From JAVBLQ01 sp031553435 (GTDB lineage Bacteria; Bacteroidota; Bacteroidia; Bacteroidales; Azobacteroidaceae), in assembly GCA_031553435.1 (NCBI GenBank), contig JAVBLQ010000122.1, positions 1 through 25,711 of the forward strand: a stretch of DNA of 25,711 nt, given 5' to 3'. Below are positions 8,263 through 16,131 of this stretch, one piece after another. Numbering within the stretch: position 1 is the first letter of the stretch; each line of letters begins with the position of its first letter. Below the pieces are notes generated by a model. It saw only the letters and a list, made by a program, of their open reading frames with translations. It made no database searches and had not been told where the DNA came from. The translations under genes and the position numbers were made by a program.

Positions 8263-9522
8263 ATGAAAAAATTATTTGTAACATCATTCAAATCATTCCG
8301 TGCACCGTGCACCGTGCACCATGCACCCATCATCCTTCGCCTTTTGCCCTTCGCCCTTTGCCTCCTTCTGCTTTCCTGCGGACAAAAGCAAAAAGAGCAG
8401 GCAAAAGAACTGAATTGGGCTGAAAAAATGGCACAATCAGAGATGAAACGTTTCCCTGAAGCATGGATGATTGAAAAAGCCAAACAACCACGCTGGGGAT
8501 ATACACACGGCTGTGTCGCAAAAGCCGTACTGGATTTATTCGATTATTCAGGTGACAGTATATACTACAAATATGCTAAAGGTTATGCAGATACACTGAT
8601 CACCGATTCCGGAACAATCAAAACCTATCAGGTGAACAAATTCAATATTGACAACATCAATCCGGGAAAAATACTTTTCCGTTTATATAAATCTACCGGA
8701 GAGCAAAAATACAAAACAGCTATCGATTCGCTTATTTATCAGATGTCTATGCATCCACGCACCAGTGAAGGCGGTTTCTGGCACAAAAAAGTATATCCTC
8801 ACCAAATGTGGCTAGATGGATTATACATGGCTTCTCCTTTCCTTGCCGAATACGCAAAAGATTTCAATCATCCTGAAATATTCGATGATGTCGTTAAACA
8901 AATCACATTGATGGCAAAGCATTCTTATGACCCCACTTCCGGATTATTTTACCATGGTTGGGATGAAAGCCGGGAACAAAAATGGGCCAATAAAGAAACC
9001 GGACAATCTCCTAATTTTTGGTCAAGAAGCATCGGTTGGTATGCTATGGCAATAGTTGATGTGTTAGACTTCTTGCCTGAAAATCATCCGGGCAGAAAAG
9101 ATGTCATCACCATAGCCGACACGTTGGCCAAAGGTATTTGCAAATGGCAGGATGCAAAAACAGGCGTTTGGTACCAGGTTACCGATAAAGGAGACAAACA
9201 AGGAAACTACCTTGAATCATCCGGTTCCTGTATGTTTGTTTATTTTCTATATAAATCCATTTCAAATGGCTACATAAGTAAAGACTACTTGAACTGTGCC
9301 AACAAAGGTTTCAACGGAATCATCAAAGAATTTATCAAAGACGAGCCTGACGGAACAATCACCATTACCAATTGCGTTTCCGTTTCCGGTTTAGGAGGAG
9401 AGAAAAAATACCGCGACGGTACTTTTGAATATTATATCAGTGAACCGGTCATTGAAAACGACCCGAAATCGACATCCTCGTTCATTTGGGCAGCATTAGA
9501 AAAATTGAAAATGAAAAATTGA
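8263..9522 (+). CDS. GH105 unsaturated rhamnogalacturonyl/glucuronyl hydrolase, lipoprotein
   Basis: 419 residues. The signal peptide ends in the lipobox LLLLSC with C39, so the enzyme should be lipid-anchored. Its core LRLLPFALCLLLL comes from heptamer family C and the preceding RAPCTVHHAP from family B. The catalytic domain is an (alpha/alpha)6 barrel of the GH88/GH105 type: WGYTHGCVAKAVLDL, HPRTSEGGFWHKK, then PHQMWLDGLYMASPF with D185 at the position of the catalytic Asp of YteR, and FWSRSIGWYAMAIVDVL. Such enzymes hydrate the 4,5-unsaturated uronic acid left at chain ends by polysaccharide lyases, so the cluster expects lyase products from a uronate polymer (rhamnogalacturonan, ulvan or similar). 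No lyase is in the window. Its C-terminus EKLKMKN is encoded by a family H array that also holds the next start codon. Confidence 0.9.
   Translation: MKKLFVTSFKSFRAPCTVHHAPIILRLLPFALCLLLLSCGQKQKEQAKELNWAEKMAQSEMKRFPEAWMIEKAKQPRWGYTHGCVAKAVLDLFDYSGDSIYYKYAKGYADTLITDSGTIKTYQVNKFNIDNINPGKILFRLYKSTGEQKYKTAIDSLIYQMSMHPRTSEGGFWHKKVYPHQMWLDGLYMASPFLAEYAKDFNHPEIFDDVVKQITLMAKHSYDPTSGLFYHGWDESREQKWANKETGQSPNFWSRSIGWYAMAIVDVLDFLPENHPGRKDVITIADTLAKGICKWQDAKTGVWYQVTDKGDKQGNYLESSGSCMFVYFLYKSISNGYISKDYLNCANKGFNGIIKEFIKDEPDGTITITNCVSVSGLGGEKKYRDGTFEYYISEPVIENDPKSTSSFIWAALEKLKMKN
8299..8364. repeat. Right arms only of heptamer families B and C in the GH105 signal peptide
   Basis: Four GTGCACC-type units (8299-8327) are followed by four CTTTTGC/CCTTCGC/CCTTTGC units (8334-8364). 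Neither family has a left arm here, so no long hairpin forms. The first part is read RAPCTVHHAP, the second LRLLPFALC. Confidence 0.85.
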
Positions 9523-9534
9523 AAATGAAAAACT
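9501..9534. repeat. Heptamer family H (AAAATTG/AAAATGA) spanning GH105 stop and GH140 start
   Basis: Alternating AAAATTG and AAAATGA units give the tail KLKMKN, the stop TGA (9520-9522) and, two bases on, the ATG (9525) of the following gene. Confidence 0.7.
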
Positions 9535-10988
9535 TACTATCATACATTATCCCTTCGTGCACCGCGCACCGTACATCGTGCACCCTTTTCCTTTGTGTTT
9601 TTGTGTCTTTGTGTTTTGGACAACGAAATACCGATCCCATAGAAACTCCCTGGGAAAACGGGAAATTAAAAGTGAGCGAAAATCATCGTTATCTTCAACA
9701 TGAGAATGGTAAACCATTTTTCTGGCTGGGAGAAACAGCCTGGCTACTACCCTCTCGATCCAATCGCGATGAAGTAGACTTTTTCATGAGTAAAACACGA
9801 AAAAACGGATATAATGTGGTGCAAATATCTACTTTACACAACATTCCTTCCATGAATGTTTATGGACATTGGGCGCTTCCCAATGGATTTGATTTCTCAG
9901 GTATTGACAAAAAAGGAGAATATAATTACTGGCAACATGTTGATTATATCGTAAAAAAAGCGCAATCAGCCGGCATCTATATCGGGATTGTATGCGTTTG
10001 GGGAGGCCCTGTTCAGGCCGGACAAATGTCGGTCGATGATGCTAAAAAATATGGAAAATTCCTGGCCGAACGTTACAAATCATCTCCCAATATCATCTGG
10101 ATTATCGGAGGAGATATTCCCGGCAGCACCAAACGCGAAGTTTGGGAAGCACTTGCAACCACCATTCGTGCCATTGATTCCGATCATTTAATGACATTTC
10201 ATCCAAGAGGAAGAACGAGCTCTGTTACCTGGTTCAACAGTGAACCCTGGTTAGATTTCAATATGTTTCAATCCGGACACCGTCGCTACGGACAGCGCAA
10301 AGGCGATGGCGATTATCCTATCGAAGAAAATACCGAAGAAGATAACTGGCGTTTTGTGGAACGCGGTCTTACGGCTACACCATTGAAACCGATTATTGAT
10401 GGCGAACCCTCTTATGAAGATATTCCACACGGCCTGCATGATTCCGGCGAACGTCGCTGGCAAGCGGAAGATGTGCGACGGTATGCTTATTGGGCGGTTT
10501 TTGCCGGAGCATTCGGACATACTTATGGTCACAATTCCACAATGCAAATGCTTCGTCCTGGTTATTCAGCTTCTTTCGGGGCACAAAAACCGTGGTGGGA
10601 AGCATTGGACGATCCGGGATGCCAGGAAATGAAGTATGTTAAAAAACTGATGCTGGCTTTTCCATTTTTTGACAGAATTCCTGATCAATCGGTTATTTCC
10701 GGTCAAAACGGAGCACAATATGAACGCGTTATCGCCACCCGCGGAAAAGATTATATCCTTGTCTATAATTACACCAACCGGTTAACGGAAATTGATATGA
10801 CAAAAATTTCCGGAGCCAGAAAAAAGGCCTGGTGGTATAGTCCCATCAATGGAAACATTGAATATATCGGCGAATTTAATAATGGTAAAAACAAATTCAT
10901 CCACGATAGCGGTTATCATCCCGGAAACGATTGGGTGTTAATTATTACCGACGCATCTAAAAACTATGTGGAAGACAATTTGAAATAA
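9525..10988 (+). CDS. GH140-type glycoside hydrolase (DUF4038; apiosidase-like)
   Basis: 487 residues from the ATG at 9525; an upstream in-frame TTG at 9486 lies inside GH105 and was rejected. Signal peptide with core TLFLCVFVSLCFG ending in FGQ, encoded by families B and G. The mature protein shows the DUF4038 TIM barrel: LQHENGKPFFWLGETAWLL, NGYNVVQIS, YIGIVCVWGG, IIWIIGGD (D197) and PIIDGEPSYED (E294), with D197 and E294 the best catalytic candidates, then a beta-sandwich tail (YILVYNYTNRLTEIDM, HPGNDWVLII). The characterised founder of GH140 is a Bacteroides apiosidase acting on rhamnogalacturonan II, which is why apiose-linked backbone is a candidate target, but the family as seen in genomes is broad. 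It starts 2 bases after GH105 and ends 11 bases before the GH78 fusion, so it is co-translated with both. Family good, specificity inferred. Confidence 0.83.
   Translation: MKNLLSYIIPSCTAHRTSCTLFLCVFVSLCFGQRNTDPIETPWENGKLKVSENHRYLQHENGKPFFWLGETAWLLPSRSNRDEVDFFMSKTRKNGYNVVQISTLHNIPSMNVYGHWALPNGFDFSGIDKKGEYNYWQHVDYIVKKAQSAGIYIGIVCVWGGPVQAGQMSVDDAKKYGKFLAERYKSSPNIIWIIGGDIPGSTKREVWEALATTIRAIDSDHLMTFHPRGRTSSVTWFNSEPWLDFNMFQSGHRRYGQRKGDGDYPIEENTEEDNWRFVERGLTATPLKPIIDGEPSYEDIPHGLHDSGERRWQAEDVRRYAYWAVFAGAFGHTYGHNSTMQMLRPGYSASFGAQKPWWEALDDPGCQEMKYVKKLMLAFPFFDRIPDQSVISGQNGAQYERVIATRGKDYILVYNYTNRLTEIDMTKISGARKKAWWYSPINGNIEYIGEFNNGKNKFIHDSGYHPGNDWVLIITDASKNYVEDNLK
9556..9617. repeat. Right arm of family B and octamer family G (TTTGTGTC) in the GH140 signal peptide
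   Basis: GTGCACC-like units (9556-9585) are followed by three 8-nt units TTTGTGTT/TTTGTGTC (9590-9617). Translation gives SCTAHRTSCT and then LCVFVSLCF, the hydrophobic core. The complementary arm of family G is found at 15282-15304. Confidence 0.82.
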
Positions 10989-10999
10989 AATATGCACAC

Positions 11000-13900
11000 A
11001 TGAAACGAATTATTTTATTACTAACACTCATTTTTGCTATATCAATCGTTGAAGCTCAAAATGAGCAGGTTGACTGGAAGGCCCAATGGATAGGCATGGA
11101 CAGAACCTTTCCCGGTGATAGCCTGACTTCCCATTCACGTTTGGCTGCAAGATACCTGAGAAAAGAATTTTCTGGCGCTAAAGAAATAAAATCTGCCAAA
11201 GCATATATTTCAGGATTAGGATTATATGAATTGTATATCAACGGAAAACAAATCGGAGACCAGGTTTTATCCCCGGTCCCAACCGATTACAGGAAATCTG
11301 TGATGTTTAACTCATTTGATGTTACTCAGTATCTTCAAAAAGGGAAAAATGCCATTGGCGTAGTATTAGGCAATGGACGTTTTTTTAACATGCGTCAAAA
11401 CTACAAACCACACAAAATATTGACTTTTGGATTTCCAAAATTAATATTTCAAATGGAAATAGAATATACCGATGGCAGCCGTCAAACCATTATCAGCGAC
11501 CAAACCTGGAAAATATCCGTCAATGGACCAATTATTTCCAATAATGACTTCGACGGAGAAGAATATGATGCGCGTAAAGAAATGCCAGGCTGGAATAAAA
11601 CCGGATTCAACGATTCCAAATGGATGAAATCCGGATTGGTTCAAGCTCCCGGAGGAACATTGACCGCACAAAAAACCGGGAACATGAAAATCCATGAAAT
11701 TCTCAAACCTGTTGGGATCAAACACTTACAAGCAGATACTTTCATTCTGGATTTGGGACAAAATATGGTGGGATGGCTACAATTGAAAGCCAAAGGAATC
11801 AAAGGAACCGAAATCAAACTTCGTTTTGCCGAAAGCCTGAAAAAAGACGGACGTTTATATACTGACAACCTGAGAAGCGCCTGGTGTACAGACACCTATA
11901 CAATGAAAGGAGATGGACTGGAAACATGGCAACCAAGTTTTGTCTGGCACGGATTCCGCTATGTGCAAATTACAGGATATCCCGGAACACCAACCGTCAA
12001 CGATTTTGAAGGAAAAGTGATTTACGATGACATGAAAACCATTGGTTCATTTGAATCATCTAATCCTTTATTGAATCAAATTTATAAAAATGCATATTGG
12101 GGAATCCGCGGAAATTATAAAGGAATCCCGCTGGATTGCCCGCAACGTGACGAACGTCAGCCCTGGCTATGCGATCATGCGATGGGAAGTCTTGGAGAAA
12201 GTTTCATTTTCGACAACCAAAATTTGTATGTCAAATGGATGGATGATATCCGCGAATCTCAAAAAGAAGACGGACAACTATCAGATATTGCCCCTCCTTT
12301 CTACATGACTTATTACAGTGACAACATGACATGGCCGGGAACTTACCTCTTAACCGGTGATATGATTTACTCGCAATTCGGCAATCCGGAACCTATCATC
12401 AAGCATTATCCATACATGAAAAAATGGATGGATTATATGAAAAGCAAATACATGCAGAATTATATTATTACCAAAGATAAATATGGCGATTGGTGCGTCC
12501 CGCCCGAATCTCAGGAATTGATTCATTCAAAAGATCCTGCACGTAAAACAGACGGCGCTTTGATTGCCACTGCTTATTATTACAAATTATTACAAATCAT
12601 GCAAAAATTCGCCAGATTAAGCGGAAATGATGCTGATATTCCTGGTTATGTGGCATTATCCAACAATATCCGAAAAGCGTTCAATGATAAATTTTATAAT
12701 GAAAAAGAACAATTTTATGGAAACAATACTGTCACATCCAATCTACTGCCACTAACCTTCGGAATGGTTGACGATGACAAAGCAGATATTGTTTTCAAAC
12801 AAATTACTTATAAAATTGCAACAACCGACAAACTTCATCTGAGCACAGGAGTCATAGGCACTCAGTGGCTCATGCGCGAATTAACCCAAAGAGGCTGTGC
12901 CGATGTAGCATATTCTCTTGCAGCACAAAATACTTATCCGAGTTGGGGATATATGGTTGAAAAAGGAGCTACTACTATCTGGGAACTTTGGAATGGAGAC
13001 ACTGCCAGTCCGAAAATGAATTCTCAAAACCATGTAATGCTTTTAGGCGACCTGATTGCCTGGATGTATGAAGATCTGGCAGGAATCAAAAGCCACAAAA
13101 ATTATCCCGGCTTCAAAATGTTATGGATGAAACCCAATCCTACGGAAACATTAACCTATGTCAAAGCCGGTTATCAAACTCCACAAGGAGAAGTCAAAAG
13201 CGATTGGGACTTAACAAATGGAATATTTGCCTGGAAAATTACTATTCCGGCAAATACAAGAGCCAATATCTTAATTCCGGCATCTTCCGTTGATGATATC
13301 ACACAATCCGGAAATCCTGTAATGAAAACACCTGGACTTAAATTTGTCCGTATAGAAGAAGAAAGAATAAATCTTGAAATCGGCCCTGGAAACTATACTT
13401 TCAAATGTAAATATGGCGAAGCGAAAAATCGCTGGAAAAGAGGTGTTTCAGTACAAGAATACATCTGCGAAAAACCTTCTTTCCCCGAAAGCCATGCTTC
13501 TACAATCGCAGAAACCAAGGAAGGGCATTTGATTGCTTCCTGGTTTGGCGGAACAAAAGAACGCAATCCGGATGTTTGCATCTGGGTTAGCAGATTGATC
13601 AATAATAGATGGACAGAACCGCAAAACGTGGCCAATGGAATTATCAATGACACGCTGCGTTATGCCTGCTGGAATCCGGTTCTTTACCAGATTCCCAACG
13701 GAGAATTGCAACTGTATTATAAAGTCGGGCCGAATGTAGGTGGATGGAAAGGAAAAATAATCACTTCCAACGATGGCGGAATTACCTGGTCACAACCCAA
13801 AGATTTACCGGGAGGATTCATTGGCCCGGTAAAAAATAAGCCTGTTTTATTGAAAGACGGAACGTTAATGTGCCCGTCCAGCACCGAAGGTAACGGTTGG

Positions 13901-15277
13901 AAAGTGCATTTCGAAGTAAGCAAAGATTGGGGTAAAACATGGGAAAAAATTGGCCCAATCAATAACGGAAAAGATTTCAATACCATCCAGCCATCCATTT
14001 TAACATATCCCGGTGGAAAATTGCAAATTCTTTGTCGGAGCAAGGAAAGAAGCATTATTGAATCCTGGTCCGGAGACAATGGAAAAACATGGTCGCCTAT
14101 GGCAAAAACCATGCTGCCAAACAATAATTCCGGAACAGACGCCGTAACATTACAAGATGGCCGGCAACTATTAGTATACAACCACGTCCTGCCACACGAC
14201 ACATTGAAAAACGGAAAAGGTGCACGTACACCCCTGAATGTTGCTGTCTCTTATGATGGAAAAATATGGTATGCCGCCCTGGTATTGGAAGATTCGCCCA
14301 TCAGCCAGTATTCTTATCCTTCTGTGATTCAATCCAAAGATGGAATGGTTCACATTGTTTACACCTGGAGAAGAAAAGCAATCAAATATGTAAAAATCGA
14401 CCCGAACCAACTAGTCTTGTCAAAAATCAAAAACATGCAATGGCCGGATGACAGAGAAACTTCTGAAGTCCAGATTATCAATACGAATCGGTTCAAAGTC
14501 TCTGTATGCGACTGGATGATGTTAAAACGCCAGAAAATCGGAGCAATGGAATTAGCATCGGAAATCGGATCCGACGGACTCGAACTGGACATGGGTGGCT
14601 TAGGAAAACGCGTTTCATTTGACAATAAACTCACCGACAAACATTTTCAAAAACAGTTTATATCTGAATGTAACCGAAACGGCATTGAATTCAGTTCGAT
14701 GGCTATGTCTGCTTTTTACGGACAATCTTTTGCTAAACGTGATAACTACGAAGCATTGATCGATGAATGTATTACCTCCATGAAAGCCCTGGGTATCAAA
14801 GTTGCATTCCTGCCGATGGGAAATGCCAGCGATTTAGTTAAAGAACCGGAATTGTACCCTGAAATCGTCAAACGCTTGAAAGTTGTTGCTAAAAAAGCAG
14901 AAGCTGCCGGAGTAATTATTGGCATCGAAACCAATTTACCTACAGGAAAAGAAGCCAGATTGATAGATGAAATCAAATCTCCATCCATCAAAAGTTATGT
15001 CAATTTCTCCAGCATTCTGAAACGAAACGAAGACATTATCAAAGCATTGAAAACATTAGGAAAAGACCGGATTGTACAAATCCATGTTTCCAATACAGAC
15101 GGGCATTGGATACAAAATGATCCGGAATTGGATATGGTCAAAGTAAAAGAAACATTGGATAAAATGGGATGGAGAGGCTGGTTAGTTGTTGAACGTTCAC
15201 GCGATACCACCGATGTCCATAATGTTAAATGGAATTACGGTGCAAATGCCCGATACTTAAAATCTGTATTTCAATGA
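11000..15277 (+). CDS. Three-domain secreted fusion: GH78 alpha-L-rhamnosidase, sialidase-like propeller, xylose-isomerase-like TIM barrel
   Basis: 1425 residues with a conventional signal peptide (MKRIILLLTLIFAISIVEAQ, no repeat DNA). Residues about 22-800 form a full GH78 rhamnosidase: N-terminal WKAQWIG and lectin-like domains, DCPQRDER (379-386; E385 as general acid), and GATTIWELWNGD (E662 as base). Residues about 812-1145 look like a BNR/sialidase-type beta-propeller: FPESHASTIAETKEGH, WFGGTKERNPDVCIW, and Asp-boxes SNDGGITW, SKDWGKTW and SGDNGKTW. Residues about 1165-1425 match the AP_endonuc_2 sugar phosphate isomerase/epimerase barrel, with GIETNLP, IQIHVSNTDG and LVVERSRD carrying probable metal ligands. 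Rhamnosidase, propeller and isomerase normally occur on separate genes. It reads through without stop. It probably cleaves alpha-L-rhamnosides in the periplasm; jobs of the other two domains are unknown. Stop overlaps an ATG as ATGA. Confidence 0.88.
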   Translation: MKRIILLLTLIFAISIVEAQNEQVDWKAQWIGMDRTFPGDSLTSHSRLAARYLRKEFSGAKEIKSAKAYISGLGLYELYINGKQIGDQVLSPVPTDYRKSVMFNSFDVTQYLQKGKNAIGVVLGNGRFFNMRQNYKPHKILTFGFPKLIFQMEIEYTDGSRQTIISDQTWKISVNGPIISNNDFDGEEYDARKEMPGWNKTGFNDSKWMKSGLVQAPGGTLTAQKTGNMKIHEILKPVGIKHLQADTFILDLGQNMVGWLQLKAKGIKGTEIKLRFAESLKKDGRLYTDNLRSAWCTDTYTMKGDGLETWQPSFVWHGFRYVQITGYPGTPTVNDFEGKVIYDDMKTIGSFESSNPLLNQIYKNAYWGIRGNYKGIPLDCPQRDERQPWLCDHAMGSLGESFIFDNQNLYVKWMDDIRESQKEDGQLSDIAPPFYMTYYSDNMTWPGTYLLTGDMIYSQFGNPEPIIKHYPYMKKWMDYMKSKYMQNYIITKDKYGDWCVPPESQELIHSKDPARKTDGALIATAYYYKLLQIMQKFARLSGNDADIPGYVALSNNIRKAFNDKFYNEKEQFYGNNTVTSNLLPLTFGMVDDDKADIVFKQITYKIATTDKLHLSTGVIGTQWLMRELTQRGCADVAYSLAAQNTYPSWGYMVEKGATTIWELWNGDTASPKMNSQNHVMLLGDLIAWMYEDLAGIKSHKNYPGFKMLWMKPNPTETLTYVKAGYQTPQGEVKSDWDLTNGIFAWKITIPANTRANILIPASSVDDITQSGNPVMKTPGLKFVRIEEERINLEIGPGNYTFKCKYGEAKNRWKRGVSVQEYICEKPSFPESHASTIAETKEGHLIASWFGGTKERNPDVCIWVSRLINNRWTEPQNVANGIINDTLRYACWNPVLYQIPNGELQLYYKVGPNVGGWKGKIITSNDGGITWSQPKDLPGGFIGPVKNKPVLLKDGTLMCPSSTEGNGWKVHFEVSKDWGKTWEKIGPINNGKDFNTIQPSILTYPGGKLQILCRSKERSIIESWSGDNGKTWSPMAKTMLPNNNSGTDAVTLQDGRQLLVYNHVLPHDTLKNGKGARTPLNVAVSYDGKIWYAALVLEDSPISQYSYPSVIQSKDGMVHIVYTWRRKAIKYVKIDPNQLVLSKIKNMQWPDDRETSEVQIINTNRFKVSVCDWMMLKRQKIGAMELASEIGSDGLELDMGGLGKRVSFDNKLTDKHFQKQFISECNRNGIEFSSMAMSAFYGQSFAKRDNYEALIDECITSMKALGIKVAFLPMGNASDLVKEPELYPEIVKRLKVVAKKAEAAGVIIGIETNLPTGKEARLIDEIKSPSIKSYVNFSSILKRNEDIIKALKTLGKDRIVQIHVSNTDGHWIQNDPELDMVKVKETLDKMGWRGWLVVERSRDTTDVHNVKWNYGANARYLKSVFQ

Positions 15278-15281
15278 TAAT

Positions 15282-15412
15282 GAAACACGAAGACACAAAG
15301 ACACTAATAAAAAAGGCTAAAGGCAAAGGGCGAAGGGCTAAAAAAATTCTTCTCTATACTAAATTCTTCTGTGCATCATTTTCCTTTCGCCCTTCACCCT
15401 TAGCCCTTAGCC
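15282..15412. repeat. Octamer family G left arm plus heptamer family C inverted repeat before the mutarotase
   Basis: GAAACACG/AAGACACA-type units (15282-15304) are the complement of the family G arm at 9590. Then a family C left arm (15313-15340, AGGCTAA/AGGCAAA/GGGCGAA) and right arm (15382-15412, TTTCGCC/CTTCACC/CTTAGCC) pair with a 41-base loop. Read in the frame of the downstream gene they give HEDTKTL, KKAKGKGRRAKK and SFRPSPLAL. The segment just after (15413-15440, ending CGGTCAAGCCTGCAATGACA) looks like part of another genomic repeat type. Confidence 0.75.
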
Positions 15413-15435
15413 AGAGATTATCGGTCAAGCCTGCA

Positions 15436-16101
15436 ATGACAGTCTTTTTATTATTCTTGATCATTCTTTCAAGCTGCAAAACACAAACGAAGAAAGAACA
15501 GGAAGAACCATCTATAAGGATAATGGAAATTATAGGTAGTGAAAATATATCCCCAGATAAATTATTGACAATCTGTAAAAATAAAGATTTAAATGCATCT
15601 GTTTATCAGTGGAAAAATCATCTCATTTTATATGGAATTTTCAATGATATAACAGAAAGTGATATTTTAAAAGAATATCCGGAAACAACTATTAAAACAT
15701 ATAAAGAGCCTTTTTACCAATTCGATCGCAGCATGTGTGACGATCAAACTACAGTTGATGAATGGGATCATATCATCATGACAGCCAACCTGGTAGAAGA
15801 TCCGAAAATGCAACAGGAATACATGGATTATCACGCCACACAATTCGAAAAATGGCCGGAAGTTGCCAAAGGTTTTTGCAATGCCAATTTCCAACAACTC
15901 CTGGTTTTTAAAGATGGGCGACAATTAATGTTAATTATCAGTATTCCTAAAGGCACTAATCTGGATGAGTTAAATCCGAAAACAACTGAGAATAATCCCA
16001 GAGTTGATGAATGGAACGCCATTATGTCCCAATATCAGGAAGGAATTGAAGAAACTGAACCCGGCGAAACCTGGGTCGTTTTTCAATGTGCCAATGAATA
16101 A
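15436..16101 (+). CDS. L-rhamnose mutarotase-like (RhaM family) lipoprotein
   Basis: From the ATG at 15436 the product has 221 residues and starts as a lipoprotein: MTVFLLFLIILSSC, with Cys 15 in the lipobox. The frame is open further upstream; an ATG at 15274 overlapping the previous stop would add 54 residues made of repeat DNA (KKAKGKGRRAKK and so on), so the start is uncertain. The C-terminal half (about 95-221) fits the dimeric alpha/beta fold of RhaM: EWDHIIMTANLVEDP, YHATQFEKWPEVAKGF, QQLLVFKDGRQLMLI, NPRVDEWNAIMSQY. RhaM interconverts alpha and beta L-rhamnose to feed rhamnose isomerase. The N-terminal half may be a second, diverged copy of the fold. A lipid-anchored mutarotase next to a secreted rhamnosidase would act on rhamnose just after release. 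Conserved RhaM active-site residues were not checked by alignment. Confidence 0.72.
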   Translation: MTVFLLFLIILSSCKTQTKKEQEEPSIRIMEIIGSENISPDKLLTICKNKDLNASVYQWKNHLILYGIFNDITESDILKEYPETTIKTYKEPFYQFDRSMCDDQTTVDEWDHIIMTANLVEDPKMQQEYMDYHATQFEKWPEVAKGFCNANFQQLLVFKDGRQLMLIISIPKGTNLDELNPKTTENNPRVDEWNAIMSQYQEGIEETEPGETWVVFQCANE

Positions 16102-16131
16102 AATATAGGCATATTAAATTATTAAAAAATT

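Noticed and set aside
13717..14202. 161-residue minus-strand open frame
   Set aside because: It lies opposite the sialidase-like domain of the GH78 fusion, has no recognisable motif and no supporting context.
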